Source: Actinoplanes cyaneus (GTDB lineage Bacteria > Actinomycetota > Actinomycetes > Mycobacteriales > Micromonosporaceae). From it: 64,000 bases of DNA. Under the pieces are notes generated by a model. The model was not told where the DNA came from, made no database searches, and saw only the letters and a list, made by a program, of their open reading frames with translations. Shown here in pieces: positions 26,194 to 35,341 of this stretch. The translations under genes were made by a program, and so were the position numbers. How positions within the stretch are numbered: the stretch's first letter is position 1; each line of letters starts with the position of its first letter. The stretch covers positions 62,001 to 126,000 of the forward strand of contig NZ_BOMH01000036.1 in the NCBI RefSeq assembly GCF_016862095.1, given 5' to 3'.

Positions 26194-27011
26194 TCCGCGA
26201 ACTGCGCCCCGAACGCCGCTGTGTGCACCAGCAGAAGATGCAGCTGATGCAACGGCACCCGCCGCTCCCACCCGTCGGCGAGCGGCCACTCCGCCCGATA
26301 CGCACCCATGAGCACATCGAGCTGAGTCACCCCGCCGAACAGCGACAACGTGGCGAGGTCGGTCTCCCGGTGGCCCCCGTGCGCCGCGGGATCGACGAGC
26401 CACCCGCGACCGTCGGCACCCCACAGCAGGTTCCCGGGCCACAGGTCACCATGGATCCGTGCCGGGGGCTCCTCCACGCCGTACCGGTCAATCGTCTCGA
26501 TGATCTCCTCGACCATCGCGACGCCGTCGCCGGAAAGCGCGCCTCGATCAGCGGAAAGCCGCAGGTAGGGCAGCAGTCGGCGCTCGGCGAACCAGCCGCT
26601 CCACGGCCCGCCGGAGGGTGTGTTGTCGAGCGGGAGCGGCCCGATCCATCCCGGCCACGGCGCGCCGAAGGTCTCCGCCCCGCTGCGGTGCAACGCCGCG
26701 AGCCCACGGCCGAGAAGCTCCGCGGCCCGACGGCTGGCCTGGCCTTCCTCCACCCACTCGGTCACGATCAGATGCGGAAGAGCAACGATCATTTCCGGTA
26801 CGGGCACCGCTCCCGCCTCGCCCAGCCAGCGCAAACCCGCCGCTTCCGCCGCGAAGTACCCCTCCGGCGCCTGCTCGTCGGATTTGGCGAACAGCGAGAC
26901 CCCGTCGTCGAGCGTCAACCGCGAGATGCCCGCCCGCACCGGCGTCTCCCGGATCCGCTGATGCGTGAGAAATGTCGGGAGGTGCTCCGGGTGCGCGCGC
27001 AGATACGCCAT
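26154..27011 (-). CDS. Fructosamine kinase family protein
   Basis: Protein of 285 residues of the aminoglycoside-phosphotransferase-like fold. It shows the fructosamine-kinase pattern: LFAKSDEQAPEGYFAAEAAGLRWL near the N-terminus, LIVTEWVEEG, GAPWPGWIGPLPLDN, the catalytic loop ARIHGDLWPGNLLW and the metal motif WLVDPAAHGGHRETDLATL. The family phosphorylates ketosamine adducts on proteins or small molecules. Start ATG 27011; divergent from a GNAT gene 62 bases away. The extreme C-terminus lies in a 42-bp repeat. Confidence 0.9.
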   Translation of the reverse strand: MAYLRAHPEHLPTFLTHQRIRETPVRAGISRLTLDDGVSLFAKSDEQAPEGYFAAEAAGLRWLGEAGAVPVPEMIVALPHLIVTEWVEEGQASRRAAELLGRGLAALHRSGAETFGAPWPGWIGPLPLDNTPSGGPWSGWFAERRLLPYLRLSADRGALSGDGVAMVEEIIETIDRYGVEEPPARIHGDLWPGNLLWGADGRGWLVDPAAHGGHRETDLATLSLFGGVTQLDVLMGAYRAEWPLADGWERRVPLHQLHLLLVHTAAFGAQFADAVVTAATAVLRG

Positions 27012-27073
27012 GTCCACCCGGTTATCTTGCGCTTCGGGTGACGGACATCCCATTTCAGAGGCAAAATGTCGGC

Positions 27074-27577
27074 ATGGCCCCTGTCGCAGTGCGTTCATAC
27101 CGCCCGAGTGACCACTCCGCGGGCCGACGGCTGTGGGCTGAGCTGACCCGCCAGCAGAACGAGATGTACGGCGAGGCCGACGACGACGGTGGCGCCGGCT
27201 TCGAGGAATACCTGACCAGGCTCGATCTCAGTGGGCTGTGGGTCGCCGACCACGCCGACGACGGGGTGATCGGGATGGTCGGGCTGATCATGCGGAACCG
27301 GGCCGGCGTGGTCGAGCCGGTCGTCGTCACGATCACCCACCGTCACAAGGGGGTCGGCCGCAAGCTGCTGCAACACGTGGCGGCCGAGGCCAAGAAGCGG
27401 AGCATGACGTCGCTGACCATCTCGCCGTCGTCGCGCAACGTGGAGGCGATCCGCAGCCTGCACGCGGCCGGTTACGACGTGGTCTCCTCGATCGAGCTCA
27501 CCATGGATCTCGACCGTCACCCGCACGCCTGGCAGCAGGAGGGCCTGGAGTTGCAGGGCCTGCCCTTCCGTAACTGA
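27074..27577 (+). CDS. GNAT family N-acetyltransferase
   Basis: Protein of 167 residues. It has the GNAT acetyl-CoA region THRHKGVGRKLLQHVAAEAKK (the loop is a variant of the usual RxxGxG) preceded by GLWVADHADDGVIGMVGL and followed by SRNVEAIRSLHAAGYDVVSSIELTMDL. The substrate is unknown. ATG 27074 is chosen because the preceding in-frame codons do not look like protein and overlap the divergent kinase-like gene. Confidence 0.88.
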   Translation: MAPVAVRSYRPSDHSAGRRLWAELTRQQNEMYGEADDDGGAGFEEYLTRLDLSGLWVADHADDGVIGMVGLIMRNRAGVVEPVVVTITHRHKGVGRKLLQHVAAEAKKRSMTSLTISPSSRNVEAIRSLHAAGYDVVSSIELTMDLDRHPHAWQQEGLELQGLPFRN

Positions 27578-27591
27578 CGCTCGGCCGCGGC

Positions 27592-27612
27592 CTGTGGACG
27601 AGTTGTCCACAG
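27592..27612. promoter_or_regulatory. Inverted pair of DnaA-box-like sequences
   Basis: CTGTGGAC and GTCCACAG face each other with a five-base spacer, between the GNAT stop and the DUF4192 start. It could be a hairpin terminator or an inverted DnaA-box pair; the right half reads TTGTCCACA. Confidence 0.35.
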
Positions 27613-27663
27613 CGGTCGCGATCGGCATTCGGCGGCCGCGCGGAACGAGCCAGGCTGCCGTGC

Positions 27664-28665
27664 ATGACAGCCAGCCGCAGCCTCGCCATCCGCACACCCG
27701 CCGAGCTCATCGCCGTCGTGCCGTTCGTGATGGGCTATCACCCGAACAACAGCGTCGCCCTGGTCGGCCTCGCCGGCTCGCGGATGGAGTTCGCCGCCTG
27801 CCACGACCTGCCTCCGCCGGAGGTGAGCGACGCCGACGCCGAGCTGGCGGCCGACGCGGTCGCCGACGTGGTGACCCGCCAGCAGCCGACCCGGGTGGTC
27901 ATCGTCGGCTACGGGACGGCCCGGCGAGCCCTTCCGGCACTGCTGCGCAGCGCTGAGGCGGTGCGCCGCCGCGGCGTGGAGGTGTTCGACGTGATGCGGG
28001 TCGAGAACGGGCGCTGGTGGTCCTACGCCTGTCCGGACAGGGAGTGCTGCCCGCCGGAGGGCACCCCCTGCCTGCCGGGCGACAGCGTGATCGCCGCCGA
28101 GGCGACGTTCCACGGGGCGGTCGCCCTGCCGAGCCGCAAGGACCTGGTCGCGCAGGTGGCCGCCGTCGACGGCGCCGAGCGCGCCGAGATGGTCCGGGCG
28201 ACCGAGAGGGCTCGGCGCCGCTTCACCGACCTGCTCGCCGAGGATCTGACCGCGGAGCGCTGCGGACGGCTGATCCGGCAGCAGGGCAAGCTCGCGATCC
28301 GCGCGGCGGAGAAGTGCTACCGCTCGGGCCGCTCCCTCGAGCCGGACGAGATCGCCTGGCTCGGCGTGCTGCTCGTCGACCGTTCGGTGGAGGATCTCGC
28401 GCTGGACCGGGCCGCCACCGCGCACGAGTGGCAGATCCGGCTCTGGACCGACGTGCTGCGCCGGGTCGAGCCGGCCTACGTCGCGCCCGCGGGCTGCCTG
28501 CTCGCTTTCACCGCGTGGCAGGCCGGGTTCGGTGCGCTGGCCCGGGTCGCGGTGGACCGGGCCATCGCCGAGGAGCCGCAGCACCAGATGGCCGAGCTGC
28601 TGCACAACGTGCTGGGCTTCGGGCTCGCACCGCACATGCTGCGCAGGCCCGGGCGGGCCCGATGA
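27664..28665 (+). CDS. DUF4192 domain-containing protein
   Basis: Protein of 333 residues matching the actinomycete DUF4192 family: RTPAELIAVVPFVMGYHPNNSVALVGL at the N-terminus, then RVVIVGYGTARR, NGRWWSYACPDRECCPPEGTP (a conserved Cys pair) and a helical C-terminus. No enzymatic function is established. It ends 41 bases before the convergent phoD-like gene. Confidence 0.9.
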   Translation: MTASRSLAIRTPAELIAVVPFVMGYHPNNSVALVGLAGSRMEFAACHDLPPPEVSDADAELAADAVADVVTRQQPTRVVIVGYGTARRALPALLRSAEAVRRRGVEVFDVMRVENGRWWSYACPDRECCPPEGTPCLPGDSVIAAEATFHGAVALPSRKDLVAQVAAVDGAERAEMVRATERARRRFTDLLAEDLTAERCGRLIRQQGKLAIRAAEKCYRSGRSLEPDEIAWLGVLLVDRSVEDLALDRAATAHEWQIRLWTDVLRRVEPAYVAPAGCLLAFTAWQAGFGALARVAVDRAIAEEPQHQMAELLHNVLGFGLAPHMLRRPGRAR

Positions 28666-28706
28666 GGTCGCCGGCCGGTCCGCTGCCGCCCGGCGACCCA
28701 TCAGGA

Positions 28707-30365
28707 TCAAGGACGATCGATTTGCGGTACGGCCGCGGCAGTCCCGTTCCCGGCGGCCTGCGCGGCCCCGCTCCCAGCGGCCCGCGCGGCGGGCGTCGGC
28801 GCGTCGGCGATCTGCGTGAGCCCCGGCACCCGATCCTCGATCACGAACGACGCCCGGGTGTGCGCCGGTGCCCCCGGCGCGCTGACGTAGGGCAGCACCA
28901 CGAAGTCGGCGGTCAGGGCGTCGGGCGTGATCCGCGTCCGGACGTATCCGCGCTGGTTGTTGTAGAACTTCAGGTGCGGGTTCCAGGCCGCCCACGGGTG
29001 TGTCCCGCTCGGCACGTCGGCGCCGTCCCCGGTCGAGGTGATCGACGAGCAGACCAGCTCGGTGCCGACGGTCCGCGAGGTCGGGTCGTCGTAATCCAGC
29101 TTCAGCTCGTCGGCCCAGTGCGCGTGCACGTCACCGGTCAGCACCACCGCGTTGCGCACCCGCGCGTCCACCCAGCCCTGGGTGATCCGCTGCCGGGACG
29201 CCTGGTAGCCGTCCCACGAGTCCATGCTGAGCACCTTCTGCGGCCCGGCGTTGTTGTCGCGCTGGCCGAAGAAGACCTGCTGCCCGAGGACGTCCCAGCG
29301 CGCGTCCGACCGGCGGAAGCCGTCGAGCAGCCAGGCTTCCTGCTCGCCGCCGGTGATCGTGCGCCGGGGGTCGTAGGCGTCGGCGCAGTCCTTGTAGCCG
29401 TCCCCGCAGGCCTGGTCGTCGCGGAACTGCCGGGTGTCGAGCAGGTGGAAGGTCGCCAGCCGTCCCCAGCGGATCCGGCGGTAGAGCTGCATGTCGATGC
29501 CGCGCGGGATCGAGGTCCGACGCAGCGGCATGTTCTCGTAGTAGGCGCGGAACGCGGCCGCCCGTCGCGCCGGGAAGCCGGGATCGGGCTGCTCGGGCAC
29601 CTCGTCGGCCCAGTTGTTCTCCACCTCGTGGTCGTCGAAGACGACGGCCCACGGCGCGACAGCGTGCGCGGCTTGCAGGTCCGGGTCGGTCTTGTACTGC
29701 GCGTGCCGCTGGCGGTAGTTCGCCAGGGTCACGGTCTCGGGCCCCTCGTGGTCGCGCGGGTTCCCGGTCGGCGCGAGGTAGACCCCGGCCTGGTATTCGT
29801 ACTGGTAGTCACCCAGGTGCAGGATCAGCTCCGGCTCGTCCTCAGCGAGCCGGCGGTACGCCGTGAAGAACCCGTGCTCGTACTGCGAGCACGAGACGAA
29901 CGACATGGCCAGCGACCCGCCGGTCGCCCAGCGCGGCGGCGTGGTCCGGGTCCGCCCGACCGGCGAGGTCCAGCGCTCGGCGTGGAAGCGGTAGAAGTAC
30001 TCACGCCCGGCGGACAGTCCGCCCAGCTCCACGTGCACGGTGTGGGCGGATCCGGGCCGGGCGGCTACGGAGCCGCGGCGGACGACACGCCGGAAGCGCT
30101 CGTCGGCGGCCAGCTCCCAGTCGACACGGACGACCCGGTTCGGCATGCCACCGAGGCCGTCCTCGGCGAGCGGGTCGGTGGCCAGGCGGGTCCAGAGCAC
30201 GAAGCCGTCCGGCTCCGGGTCTCCGGAGGCGACTCCGAGGGTGAACGGGTCGGTGCGCAGCGGGCCACGATACGGCGCGGCATCGGCGGCGAGAGGCCAC
30301 AACGTGGTGGTGCCGGCAGCGCCGACGGCGGAGCTCAGCAGCAGGGTACGTCGTGAGATCGGCAT
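28707..30365 (-). CDS. phoD: PhoD-type alkaline phosphatase/phosphodiesterase, Tat-secreted
   Basis: Protein of 552 residues. A twin-arginine signal (ISRRTLLLSS, then AADA) precedes the PhoD N-terminal domain (FTLGVASGDPEPDGFVLWTRLA) and the catalytic domain with SFVSCSQYEHGFFTAY, LHLGDYQYEYQ, FDDHEVENNWADE, GEQEAWLLDGF and VLTGDVHAHWADEL. The calcium/iron-dependent enzyme releases phosphate from mono- and diesters outside the cell. The start ATG 30365 precedes the signal directly. No pho box could be identified with confidence upstream. Confidence 0.95.
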   Translation of the reverse strand: MPISRRTLLLSSAVGAAGTTTLWPLAADAAPYRGPLRTDPFTLGVASGDPEPDGFVLWTRLATDPLAEDGLGGMPNRVVRVDWELAADERFRRVVRRGSVAARPGSAHTVHVELGGLSAGREYFYRFHAERWTSPVGRTRTTPPRWATGGSLAMSFVSCSQYEHGFFTAYRRLAEDEPELILHLGDYQYEYQAGVYLAPTGNPRDHEGPETVTLANYRQRHAQYKTDPDLQAAHAVAPWAVVFDDHEVENNWADEVPEQPDPGFPARRAAAFRAYYENMPLRRTSIPRGIDMQLYRRIRWGRLATFHLLDTRQFRDDQACGDGYKDCADAYDPRRTITGGEQEAWLLDGFRRSDARWDVLGQQVFFGQRDNNAGPQKVLSMDSWDGYQASRQRITQGWVDARVRNAVVLTGDVHAHWADELKLDYDDPTSRTVGTELVCSSITSTGDGADVPSGTHPWAAWNPHLKFYNNQRGYVRTRITPDALTADFVVLPYVSAPGAPAHTRASFVIEDRVPGLTQIADAPTPAARAAGSGAAQAAGNGTAAAVPQIDRP

Positions 30366-30436
30366 GCCCGCAGCCTCCCTGCCATGGATGAAGGTGGATG
30401 AATACGGCAAGTGGCCGAGAGGGGAATGTCTTGTGG

Positions 30437-31267
30437 TCAGACCGTGACGCGCTCCACTCCCGCGTAAACGTTCATGGTCGTCCCGCGCAGGAAGCCGACC
30501 AGCGTCATCCCCGCCTCGTCGGCCAGCTCGACCGCGAGCGTGCTCGGTGCCGATACGGCGGCCAGCATCGGCAACCCGGCCATCCACGCCTTCTGGGTCA
30601 ACTCGAAACTGGCCCGGCCGGAGACCATCAGCACGTGCCCGGCCAGCGGCAACCGGCCCTCCCGCAGAGCCCAGCCGAGCACCTTGTCAACCGCGTTGTG
30701 CCGGCCCACGTCCTCCCGCAGCACGAGCAGCCGCCCGTCAGCGGTGAACAGCCCGGCCGCGTGCAGCCCGCCGGTCCGGTCGAAGGTGCGCTGCGCGGCC
30801 CGCAACTGATCGGGCAGCCCGGCCAGGACGGTGGCCGGCACCCGCAGCGGGTCGGCGGTCACGTCGAAGCGCGACCTGGTCCGCACCGCGTCGATGCTGG
30901 CCTTGCCGCAGACCCCGCACGAACTGGTGGTGTAGAAGTTGCGGCTCAGGTCGGTCACCGGCGCCGGCACGTGCGCGCCGAGCACGATGTCCACCACGTT
31001 GTACGTGTTCGGGGTGTCGGTGCCGGCGCACAGCTGCGCGGTCGTCACGTCCTCGGCGACCGCGATCAGGCCCTCGCTGAGCAGGAACCCCATCGCCAGG
31101 TCGATGTCGTGCCCCGGGGTGCGCATGGTCACCGCGAGCGGCTGCTTGCGCACGCGGATCTCCAGCGGCTCCTCGGCGGCGAGCTCGTCGGGCCGTCGAA
31201 GGCTGGTGCCCGGAGTCGCGCCGAGATCGATGCGGACCACCGGGCGACGTGTCGTGCTCCTCCCCAT
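30437..31267 (-). CDS. fdhD: Formate dehydrogenase accessory sulfurtransferase FdhD
   Basis: Protein of 276 residues that passes sulfur from a cysteine desulfurase to the molybdenum cofactor of formate dehydrogenase. The key motif TSSCGVCGK is near residue 117, with EEPLEIRV, LAMGFLLSEGLI, REDVGRHNAVDKVLG and LMVSGRASFELTQKA. It is divergent from mobA. No formate dehydrogenase gene is in the window. Confidence 0.96.
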   Translation of the reverse strand: MGRSTTRRPVVRIDLGATPGTSLRRPDELAAEEPLEIRVRKQPLAVTMRTPGHDIDLAMGFLLSEGLIAVAEDVTTAQLCAGTDTPNTYNVVDIVLGAHVPAPVTDLSRNFYTTSSCGVCGKASIDAVRTRSRFDVTADPLRVPATVLAGLPDQLRAAQRTFDRTGGLHAAGLFTADGRLLVLREDVGRHNAVDKVLGWALREGRLPLAGHVLMVSGRASFELTQKAWMAGLPMLAAVSAPSTLAVELADEAGMTLVGFLRGTTMNVYAGVERVTV

Positions 31268-31395
31268 GGCCGGAGCTTACGGCGCTCCGGAGCAAACGCC
31301 ACGGCGGCGCGGTCGCCGATAAGTACACGCCGTGTCACCGGGCACAACAAAGACGCGTGGACACGCCCGGACGCCGGTCGGGATACGGTACTCAC

Positions 31396-31995
31396 GTGGG
31401 GGGATTTGCGGCGGTGGTCCTGGCCGGTGGTGCGGCGCGGCGAATGGGTGGTGCGGACAAGCCGACTCTGGCTGTCGCCGGCCAGTCGATGCTGACCCGG
31501 GTCCTGGCCGCCGTGCACGACGCCGACCCGCGTGTCGTCGTCGGCCGGGTCTCCTCCGACCTGCCGGTTCCGGTGCACGTGACTCGCGAGGAGCCACCCG
31601 GTGGCGGCCCGGTCGCGGCGGCCGCGGCCGGTCTCGCGCTGGTCCCGCCGACCATTGCGTACACGGCTCTGCTCGCCGCCGATCTGCCGTTCCTCACCGG
31701 CGAGGCGATCGACGTGCTGCGCCTGACCATGGAGTCGGCGCCGATGGAGGGTGCCGTCTATCGGGACGCCGACGGGCGGCTGCAGATCCTCTGCGGGGTG
31801 TGGCGGACAACGGCGCTGCGTGCGGCGATCGAGCGGCTCGCCACCAGGCGGGGCGGGTTGCACGGCGCGCCGGTCCGCGAGCTGATCGCCGAGCTGCGGG
31901 TCGCCGAGGTGTCCTGGCGCCGCCCCGGCCCGCCACCCTGGTTCGACTGCGACACCGACGACGACCTGCGGACGGCCGAGGAGTGGGCGCGATGA
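31396..31995 (+). CDS. mobA: Molybdenum cofactor guanylyltransferase MobA
   Basis: Protein of 199 residues. It transfers GMP to molybdopterin to form the bis-MGD cofactor used by formate dehydrogenases and nitrate reductases. The nucleotidyltransferase signature is GFAAVVLAGGAARRMGG then DKPTLAVAG; LLAADLPFL is the metal-binding motif. GTG 31396 starts right before the signature; longer frames lack family similarity. Its stop overlaps the next gene as ATGA. The location opposite fdhD fits supply of formate dehydrogenase. Confidence 0.92.
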   Translation: MGGFAAVVLAGGAARRMGGADKPTLAVAGQSMLTRVLAAVHDADPRVVVGRVSSDLPVPVHVTREEPPGGGPVAAAAAGLALVPPTIAYTALLAADLPFLTGEAIDVLRLTMESAPMEGAVYRDADGRLQILCGVWRTTALRAAIERLATRRGGLHGAPVRELIAELRVAEVSWRRPGPPPWFDCDTDDDLRTAEEWAR

Positions 31996-32237
31996 GCGAG
32001 CTGGACAGGTGGGTCGCCGCGGCGAGCGCCGAGCTCGGCGTCCCGCGGGAGGACGTGGCCGTCACCACGGTGCTGGACGTGGCGCGGGACGTCGCGCACA
32101 ACGTCGTCCGGCCCGGGGCGCCCGTCACGGCGTACCTCATGGGTCTCGCCGTCGGTCGTGGAGCGGACCCGGCCGACGTCGCCGAGCGTGTCACCGCGTT
32201 GGCCCTGAGCTGGGAGAACTCGCCAGCCGAGAAGTGA
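31992..32237 (+). CDS. Small DUF6457-type protein coupled to mobA
   Basis: Protein of 81 residues: MSELDRWVAAASAELGV, then VLDVARDVAHNVVRPGAPVTAYLMGLAVGRG. This pattern matches short DUF6457 proteins found next to mobA in actinomycetes, sometimes fused to it. All-helical, no catalytic motif. The ATGA overlap with mobA indicates coupled translation and a role in the same pathway. Confidence 0.8.
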   Translation: MSELDRWVAAASAELGVPREDVAVTTVLDVARDVAHNVVRPGAPVTAYLMGLAVGRGADPADVAERVTALALSWENSPAEK

Positions 32238-32300
32238 ACGCGAGACGGGCGTTTACAGCCCCGCCGCTCTCGATAGGGTGACGGGGACGGAGGTGCGATC

Positions 32301-33374
32301 ATGACGGCAGAGAGCCCGGCGGGCGACACGCCCGAAAGCGTGTTGCTCGACGAACCGACCACGGCAGATCTACGGGCCAAGGTCACCGAGGCGTGGCGAG
32401 AGTTCGCGAGCGCTCTGGCCGGCATGCTGTCCAGCCTGCCGTCCGGCGCCCAGATCGACCTCACCCTGGACCCGACCGCGTCCGGCACCGGCGCCGCGGT
32501 CTACTCGGTCAGCATCCGGGTCCTGCCGGCAGGGGTGCTCGAGGCGCTCGCCGTCGGCAACGCCGCGCTGCCGGCGGAGTATCGGATGGATCGCGCCACG
32601 GTCGCCGAGATGGTCGCGCTCGGCTGGTCCCCGCCGGGCGTGCTGGCCGGCTCACGGGACGCGTTCGGCCTGCGTTCCGAGCAGTCCAAGGCGACCGCGG
32701 TCGCCGCCACCATCTCGCGCACCCTGCGCGACATCTACGGCGCGCCGCACCCGGCCTTCCTGGTCTACCTCGTGCACGACGAGGAGGACGAGCCGATCGA
32801 GGCCGGCCCGCTGGCCACCGCCCGGCTGGAGGCGGGGCTGGAGCTGGTGGGCGCCGATGGCGCCGAGCTGACCGACGAGGAACTGCTCGCCGAGGTCGCC
32901 GGTGACGAGGTGCCGCTCGACGAGCGGGTCCGCACGGTGATCGCCACCATGTCCAAGACCACTGTCGACCAGCTCCAGGTCGACGCGGACGGAGACATCG
33001 GCATCCGGGCCGGCTCCGCGATGGTCTTCGTCCGGGTCCGGGACAATCCGCCGCTGGTCGACGTCTTCTCGCCGATCCTGACCGAGGTCGAGCCGACCGA
33101 GCAGCTCTACGTGAAGCTGTCCGAGCTCACCAACCGGATGCCGATCGGCCGGCTCTACTGCGCGCAGGACACGGTCTGGGCGTCGATCCCGGTCTTCGGC
33201 CGCAACTTCCAGGCCGTGCACCTGATGCTCGCGGTGCAGGTCATGACCGGGCTGGCCGACGAGCTGGACGACCGGTTGCACGGTGAGTTCGGTGGCAAGC
33301 GCTTCTTCGGTGAGGGCGACAAGCCGACCCCGCCGAAGAACGGCGACGACCACCGCACCGGCATGTATCTCTAG
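32301..33374 (+). CDS. TY-Chap (type III secretion chaperone/YbjN-like) domain protein
   Basis: Protein of 357 residues with two related alpha/beta domains. The first (residues 20-150) includes LTLDPTASGTGAAVYSVSIRVLP and EYRMDRATVAEMVALGW. The second (about 205-330) includes DQLQVDADGDIGIRAGSAMVFVRV and LSELTNRMPIGRLYCAQDTVWASIPVFGRNFQAVHL. This matches YbjN/type III chaperone-like folds common in actinomycetes as TY-Chap domains, of unknown role. The C-terminal tail is charged. Its stop codon overlaps the convergent asnC-type gene by four bases. Confidence 0.65.
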   Translation: MTAESPAGDTPESVLLDEPTTADLRAKVTEAWREFASALAGMLSSLPSGAQIDLTLDPTASGTGAAVYSVSIRVLPAGVLEALAVGNAALPAEYRMDRATVAEMVALGWSPPGVLAGSRDAFGLRSEQSKATAVAATISRTLRDIYGAPHPAFLVYLVHDEEDEPIEAGPLATARLEAGLELVGADGAELTDEELLAEVAGDEVPLDERVRTVIATMSKTTVDQLQVDADGDIGIRAGSAMVFVRVRDNPPLVDVFSPILTEVEPTEQLYVKLSELTNRMPIGRLYCAQDTVWASIPVFGRNFQAVHLMLAVQVMTGLADELDDRLHGEFGGKRFFGEGDKPTPPKNGDDHRTGMYL

Positions 33375-33826
33375 TCCGGCAAGGACGGCACCGCTGTCGG
33401 CGTCTCCACGAGCCGGGACAGCACCACCATGCTGCGCGTCGACGTCACGAACGACTCGGCGCGCAGCCGCTCCAACGCCTGCTCCAGATGACCGATATCG
33501 GCCGCGCGCAGGTGCACGAGCGCATCCGCCTGCCCGGAGACCGTGTACGCCCCCACCACTTCAGGATGCCGGCGCGTAGCGACGGTGATCTGCGCCGGTG
33601 TGGTCCGCCCGGTGCAGAACAGCTCCACGAACGCCTCGGTCGTCCACCCCACCGCGGCCGGCTCGATCACCGCCGTGAATCCCTTGATCACCCCGGCCGA
33701 GCGCAGCCGGTCGACCCGGCGTTTCACGGCCGGGGCGGAGAGCGACACCTTGGCGCCGATCTCGGCGTACGAAGCGCGGGCGTCCGCCACGAGCAACGCA
33801 ATGATTCGATGGTCGACGGCGTCCAT
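33371..33826 (-). CDS. Lrp/AsnC family transcriptional regulator
   Basis: Protein of 151 residues. N-terminal winged helix (MDAVDHRIIALLVADARASYAEIGAKVSLS, APAVKRRVDRLRSAGVIKGF) and C-terminal RAM effector domain (EVVGAYTVSGQADALVHLRAAD). Divergent from ddaH with a 74-base gap, so it probably controls ddaH in response to an amino acid, as in related actinomycete ddaH/rocD loci. ATG 33826 is chosen; a TTG two codons upstream has better spacing to GGAGG. Confidence 0.93.
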   Translation of the reverse strand: MDAVDHRIIALLVADARASYAEIGAKVSLSAPAVKRRVDRLRSAGVIKGFTAVIEPAAVGWTTEAFVELFCTGRTTPAQITVATRRHPEVVGAYTVSGQADALVHLRAADIGHLEQALERLRAESFVTSTRSMVVLSRLVETPTAVPSLPD

Positions 33827-33900
33827 CTGCAACGATTCGCCTCCGGAAGGCAAGATTTCGAGCTGTTTGCTGCACCGCAGCCTACCTACGCTAAAACCTC

Positions 33901-34740
33901 ATGAGCCAGTTGGAGCGATCGCCACGAACCCGGACATATCTGATGTGTCCCCCGGAGCATTTCACGGTCGAGTACACGATCAACCCGTGGATGGACACCA
34001 CCGTCGCGGTGGATGCCGCCCAGGCCCTGAAGCAGTGGGAATCGCTCCGCACCACCCTGGTCGATCTCGGTCACGTCGTCCACGTGCTGGACGCCCGCCC
34101 TGGCCTGCCGGACATGGTCTACTCGGCGAACGGCGCGTTCTCGGTCGACGGCACCGTCTACGGCGCCCGGTTCCGCTATCCGCAGCGCGCCGACGAGGCC
34201 GTGGCGCATCAGGCTTTCTACGACACCGCGGGGGCCTGGAGGTTCGTCGCTCCGCAGCACGTGAACGAGGGCGAGGGCGACTTCGCGTACCTTCCCGCGG
34301 CGTACGGCGGAATCGTCCTTGCCGGTTATGGCTTCCGCACCGACCCGGCCGCGCACGCCGAGGCGCAGGAGGTGCTGGGTCGCCCGGTGATCTCGCTCCG
34401 GCTCGTCGACCCGGCCTTCTACCACCTGGACACCGCGCTGGCAGCGCTCGACGACCGCCACGTCACGTACTACCCGGAGGCTTTCTCGGAGGCGTCGCAG
34501 CGGGTCCTCGCGCAGCTCTTCCCGGATGCCGTGCTCGCCGACCGCGCCGACGCCGAGGCGTTCGGCCTGAACCTGGTCAGTGACGGCCGCCACGTGGTCC
34601 TGAACACCGACGCGGTGGACATGGGTCACAAGGTGCGCGCCGCCGGATATCACCCCGTCCACGTGGATCTCTCCGAGCTCAAGCGCGGCGGCGGCAGCGT
34701 CAAGTGCGCCGTCGCGGAATTGCGACCCGCACAACGCTGA
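33901..34740 (+). CDS. ddaH: Dimethylarginine dimethylaminohydrolase (dimethylargininase)
   Basis: Protein of 279 residues of the guanidino-group-modifying fold. It hydrolyses methylated arginine to citrulline and dimethylamine. Motifs: LMCPPEHFTVEYTINPWMD, VYSANGAFSVDG, GEGDFAYLP, FYHLDTALAAL (catalytic His) and GGGSVKCAVAEL with the nucleophile Cys 269. The usual actinomycete partner rocD (ornithine aminotransferase) is absent. The AsnC regulator is divergent. Confidence 0.93.
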   Translation: MSQLERSPRTRTYLMCPPEHFTVEYTINPWMDTTVAVDAAQALKQWESLRTTLVDLGHVVHVLDARPGLPDMVYSANGAFSVDGTVYGARFRYPQRADEAVAHQAFYDTAGAWRFVAPQHVNEGEGDFAYLPAAYGGIVLAGYGFRTDPAAHAEAQEVLGRPVISLRLVDPAFYHLDTALAALDDRHVTYYPEAFSEASQRVLAQLFPDAVLADRADAEAFGLNLVSDGRHVVLNTDAVDMGHKVRAAGYHPVHVDLSELKRGGGSVKCAVAELRPAQR

Positions 34741-34782
34741 CCTCACGGGCACCTTTGGATTCCGTGCGCAAAGATGGTTCGC

Positions 34783-35322
34783 ATGACCGACGAAACCCGC
34801 ACCACCGAGCACAAGGACGACGGCACCGTCATCGTCATGGGCCCCGACGGTCGCCCGATGGGCACCATCGACGAGGACGGCACGATGAGCCCGGAGGAGC
34901 CGGGCAACCTCATCGAGCAGCCGGCGAAGGTCATGCGCGTCGGCAGCATGATCAAGCAGCTGCTGGAGGAGGTCCGGGCCGCTCCGCTCGACGAGGCCAG
35001 CCGCGGCCGGCTGCGGGAGATCCACCAGCGTTCGATCAAGGAGCTGGAGGATGGTCTGGCCCCCGAGCTGCGCGAGGAGCTGGACCGGCTGACGCTGCCG
35101 TTCGAGGGCGAGACCCCGCCGAGCGAGGCCGAGCTGCGCATCGCCCAGGCGCAGCTGGTCGGCTGGCTGGAGGGGCTGTTCCACGGCATCCAGGCGGCGC
35201 TGGTCGCCCAGCAGATGGCCGCCCGCCTGCAGCTCGAGCAGATCCGCGGTGGCCAGGGCCGTCCGGCCCTGCCCATGGGAATCCCCGGCAAGCCGGACCG
35301 CCCCACGGGCCAATACCTTTAA
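34783..35322 (+). CDS. bpa: Bacterial proteasome activator Bpa family protein
   Basis: Protein of 179 residues. The core EQPAKVMRVGSMIKQLLEEV, PLDEASRGRLREIHQRSIKELEDGLAPEL, DRLTLPFEGETPPSEAELRIAQAQLVGWLEGLFHGIQ and the C-terminal GQYL are as in mycobacterial Bpa (Rv3780). Bpa forms a ring that docks through GQYL on the 20S proteasome and opens it without ATP for unfolded substrates. The N-terminal 45 residues are acidic and disordered. Start ATG 34783, or 34774. No proteasome genes are in the window. Confidence 0.95.
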   Translation: MTDETRTTEHKDDGTVIVMGPDGRPMGTIDEDGTMSPEEPGNLIEQPAKVMRVGSMIKQLLEEVRAAPLDEASRGRLREIHQRSIKELEDGLAPELREELDRLTLPFEGETPPSEAELRIAQAQLVGWLEGLFHGIQAALVAQQMAARLQLEQIRGGQGRPALPMGIPGKPDRPTGQYL

Positions 35323-35341
35323 GGCCCCTTCCCGTACGCCC

